From assembly GCA_947479995.1 (NCBI GenBank), contig CANKBT010000143.1, positions 1 to 7,688 on the forward strand: a stretch of 7,688 bases of DNA, given 5' to 3'. Below are positions 6,435 to 7,688 of this stretch, piece by piece. The translations under genes were made by a program, and so were the position numbers. The first letter of the stretch is position 1. The number at the start of each line of letters is the position of its first letter. This DNA is from Frankiaceae bacterium. GTDB taxonomy: Bacteria > Actinomycetota > Actinomycetes > Mycobacteriales > SCTD01. The notes under the pieces were generated by a model. That model was not told the origin of the DNA and did not search any database. It saw nothing but the letters and a program-made list of their open reading frames with translations.

Positions 6435-6480
6435 TGCGCGCCTGCGCCGCCGAGCTCGGTGTCAGCGGCGCGGGCGTGTA
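6435..6480 (+). terminator. 16-pair GC-rich hairpin after the cyclase gene, probable terminator
   Basis: Bases 6435-6450 can pair with 6465-6480 over 16 consecutive positions: 13 Watson-Crick pairs and three G-T wobbles (6443/6472, 6438/6477, 6436/6479). The loop is 14 nt. It lies 60 bases beyond the cyclase stop codon and has no T-tract, matching actinobacterial terminators. It probably ends the ATPase-cyclase transcript. Confidence 0.65.
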
Positions 6481-6791
6481 GTCTCCCTTGCGGGCGGCAC
6501 GCGGGCGAGGCTAGGCAGCAGGGCTGCACCGGCCCGCTACAGACGGCGCTGCGAGTTTCGCACCTGGTGCTCGGTCACCCTGAGCTCAAGGGTAGGCCGG
6601 TCGCGGTTGCGCGCCTCGAGGGACTGCTGGACCGGTCGGCGTCGGACGTTGCCGAGCATGGGCAGGCCGCCGCGCACGACTGCGCTGACCTCGCCGAGAA
6701 GCCGCAACCGCTCGACCGAGTCGCTGACCCGATCGGCTCTCTCAAGTGCGTCGACGACCGCGAGCGCAGAACTTCGCCGGGAGTCACCTGC

Positions 6792-6841
6792 CGCCGGCTC
6801 GCTTGTCCAGCCACCAAGAGCGCAGCAGCCCAAGGCCGGCG
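6792..6841 (-). terminator. Possible terminator hairpin downstream of the small leftward gene
   Basis: CGCCGGC at 6792-6798 pairs with GCCGGCG at 6835-6841. After a three-base bulge, CTTG (6802-6805) pairs with CAAG (6831-6834), leaving a 25-nt loop. It starts 55 bases past the stop of the leftward gene at 6896. It is weaker than the other two hairpins, and the long loop lowers confidence. Confidence 0.3.
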
Positions 6842-6895
6842 AGGACTCCTAAGCTCGTGGGCGGCAGCGTCACGTGGGCAGGGTAGGCGGTCGGC

Positions 6896-7117
6896 TCAGG
6901 CCGGGTAGTGCCGGTCGAACAGCGCCTGCAGCTGTGCTTCGGCGCGGCGCAGGTCGTCGAGCGCCCGGCGCTGCACGAAGGTGAGGCTGTCGCGCTCCAG
7001 CTGGGCGGGGCTGGTGACGTCGTAGACGACGCGGCGGGCGCGTTGGTAGGCGCGGTCGGCGGCGTCGCGGGCCGCGCGGATGCTGCGGTAGGCGTCCTTC
7101 TCGTCTTCGAGCGGCAC
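6896..7117 (-). CDS. Small highly helical hypothetical protein (73 aa)
   Basis: A GTG start at 7117 gives 73 residues rich in Arg, Ala, Asp and Leu, with no signal peptide, membrane segment or cysteine. The pattern suggests two long amphipathic helices (about 4-33 and 38-68) around a DVTSPAQ turn, as in a small coiled-coil or hairpin protein. Nearly every codon ends in G or C, and the other frames over this stretch give Arg/Pro/Ala-rich shadows, so I take this frame as the real one. No good ribosome site is visible. The frame has no upstream alternative start before a stop. I do not recognise a family and propose no function. It diverges from the small helix-turn-helix gene across a palindrome-rich gap. 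Confidence 0.65.
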   Translation of the reverse strand: MPLEDEKDAYRSIRAARDAADRAYQRARRVVYDVTSPAQLERDSLTFVQRRALDDLRRAEAQLQALFDRHYPA

Positions 7118-7275
7118 CGACGCACAGTGCCAGATCAGCCGGCCCGGTCGCGGGTCGACCCGCTGGAGATCCCCCGATCGGGCTGCAGGGCGCCTGAGGG
7201 CGTGCGAGTGTGGTTGCTCGTTCAGCAGTGAGCGTCGCCGGGCCCTGGCGTGCGCGCAGGGTTGGGGAGATGCGG
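7118..7275. promoter_or_regulatory. Divergent intergenic region with two palindromes
   Basis: This gap separates the leftward helical-protein gene from the rightward helix-turn-helix gene. It contains the perfect 14-bp palindrome GCGGGTCGACCCGC (7150-7163) and the 10-bp palindrome CCCGATCGGG (7173-7182). Their centres are 21 bp apart, two helical turns, so dimers bound at both would sit on the same DNA face. A GGGGAG ribosome-site match lies at 7264-7269. I cannot assign promoter boxes confidently. Confidence 0.5.
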
Positions 7276-7452
7276 GTGCACGACGACGTCGAGTGGCTGA
7301 CGTTGCGCGACCTCACGCGGGAGCTCGGGCTGACTGAGGCGGGCGTGGTGGCGCGTCTGCATGCCGTTGAGCCGCGCGGGATGGTGCGGCTGGGTGAGCG
7401 CGACTACCTGGTCCCGGCTGCGGCGCTGGCCGCGCTGCGTGACGCTAGTTGA
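7276..7452 (+). CDS. Small helix-turn-helix protein, excisionase/MerR-like
   Basis: The product is 58 residues from GTG 7276, or 60 from ATG 7270. I prefer GTG because GGGGAG (7264-7269) lies six bases before it but directly abuts the ATG. The layout resembles compact winged-helix DNA-binding domains of the HTH_17/excisionase and small MerR type: helix TLRDLTRELGL, turn, recognition helix TEAGVVARLHAV, a wing VRLGERDYLVP, then a last helix AAALAAL. These proteins act as recombination directionality factors or small transcription regulators; no integrase is present here, so the role is open. It lacks any effector domain. It overlaps the next frame (TTGA at 7449-7452), suggesting coupling. Palindromes in its upstream region are plausible autoregulatory sites. 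Confidence 0.68.
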   Translation: MHDDVEWLTLRDLTRELGLTEAGVVARLHAVEPRGMVRLGERDYLVPAAALAALRDAS

Positions 7453-7688
7453 GTCCGGGTCGTCGGCGTTCGGGCATCCGCCGGGCGGTGCCGCTGCTGC
7501 CGTTGGTGCTGGGGACCGGTAAGGGCATGGAGGCTGAGGCCGAGGCGATGGCGGCCGCTGTCGAGGAGCCGGGTCGTGAGTGGGTGCTCGAGGAGTGGGT
7601 CGACGGCGCCTGGGTGGGTCGTGGCGTCGGGCGGGGCCCGGACGAGCGCCGCGCCTGGCTGGGGTTCCGCGGGGGCGCAGGCTCGTGA
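7449..7688 (+). CDS. Short hypothetical protein, possibly coupled to the HTH gene
   Basis: The open frame ends at TGA 7686-7688, the last bases of the window. The longest form starts at TTG 7449, overlapping the preceding TGA, and gives 79 residues. ATG 7527, with GGGGA at 7511-7515 upstream, gives 53 residues and is a reasonable alternative that omits an Arg/Pro/Leu-rich leader. The C-terminal part is acidic and Trp-rich, with a repeated pattern EWVLEEWVDGAWVGRG, then DERRAWLGF. No known domain, cysteine or convincing membrane segment is recognised. Codon endings are GC-rich and support coding, but the start is uncertain. Confidence 0.5.
   Translation: MSPGRRRSGIRRAVPLLPLVLGTGKGMEAEAEAMAAAVEEPGREWVLEEWVDGAWVGRGVGRGPDERRAWLGFRGGAGS

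Larger units (their letters stand above)
6376..6895. other. 520-bp stretch without a convincing gene
   Basis: The first 105 bases carry the probable terminator hairpin at 6435-6480. The remainder is open in several frames on both strands, as GC-rich DNA often is. The best candidate is a leftward frame 6537-6833 (TTG start, 98 aa, charged, with an ERADRVSDSVERLRLLGEV stretch). It has no ribosome site or recognisable domain, and a codon-aligned opposite-strand frame (6459-6908) looks equally good. A 29-aa leftward frame at 6784-6873 has a short hydrophobic run (LGVLAGLGLL) but no ribosome site. I support none as a gene. The area may be decayed coding DNA or intergenic sequence. Confidence 0.5.

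Noticed and set aside
6380..6481. 33-codon rightward frame ending at TAG 6479-6481
   Set aside because: Its second half is the 6435-6480 hairpin, which explains the sequence better; there is no ribosome site or recognisable domain.
6784..6873. 29-aa leftward frame with a short hydrophobic run
   Set aside because: No ribosome site, short length, and overlap with a possible hairpin; kept only as a remark in the empty-region entry.
4864..7182. Shared CGATCG core in the two divergent promoters as a common operator
   Set aside because: The same hexamer also occurs inside the lipoprotein gene and near 6730, so it is expected by chance in this base composition.
6870..7316. Leftward 148-codon frame across the divergent gap
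   Set aside because: Arg/Pro/Ala-rich composition, and it overlaps the better-supported 73-aa gene and the HTH gene start.

Overview
The window is very GC-rich, and most codons of the convincing genes end in G or C. GTG starts are common, and the first two genes (a DAK2/FakA-type protein followed by recG) keep an order typical of Actinobacteria. I read it as chromosomal DNA of a high-GC actinobacterium and cannot name the genus from sequence alone.

Positions 1-3259 are conserved housekeeping DNA: the C-terminal two thirds of a DAK2/FakA-type protein, then a complete recG whose GTG start shares one base with the preceding TAG. In many Actinobacteria rsmD and coaD come next. Here they are absent and the character of the DNA changes immediately after recG. 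Positions 3260-3453 hold a spaced 12-bp repeat and four perfect copies of an 11-bp tandem repeat. They are followed by a small cysteine-containing lipoprotein gene and a perfect 17-bp inverted repeat that looks like a terminator.

Positions 4087-6375 hold a compact signalling cluster. A leftward gene encodes a protein ending in a degenerate response-regulator receiver, with Glu at the phosphoacceptor site and the other catalytic residues replaced. It diverges from a rightward pair: an RsbW/SpoIIAB-like (HATPase_c_2) ATP-binding protein overlapping a six-helix membrane diguanylate cyclase with an intact I-site. A 16-pair hairpin at 6435-6480 probably ends that pair. The arrangement suggests, but does not prove, one pathway joining a pseudo-receiver, an anti-sigma-type kinase and c-di-GMP synthesis. 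This is the most likely undescribed system in the window.

Positions 6482-6895 have no convincing gene. The right end carries a small leftward helical protein, a divergent intergenic region with two palindromes centred 21 bp apart, a small rightward helix-turn-helix (excisionase/MerR-like) protein, and an overlapping short ORF that ends at the window edge. Positions 3260-7688 look like accessory DNA, but I see no integrase, transposase, tRNA or attachment site in the window.
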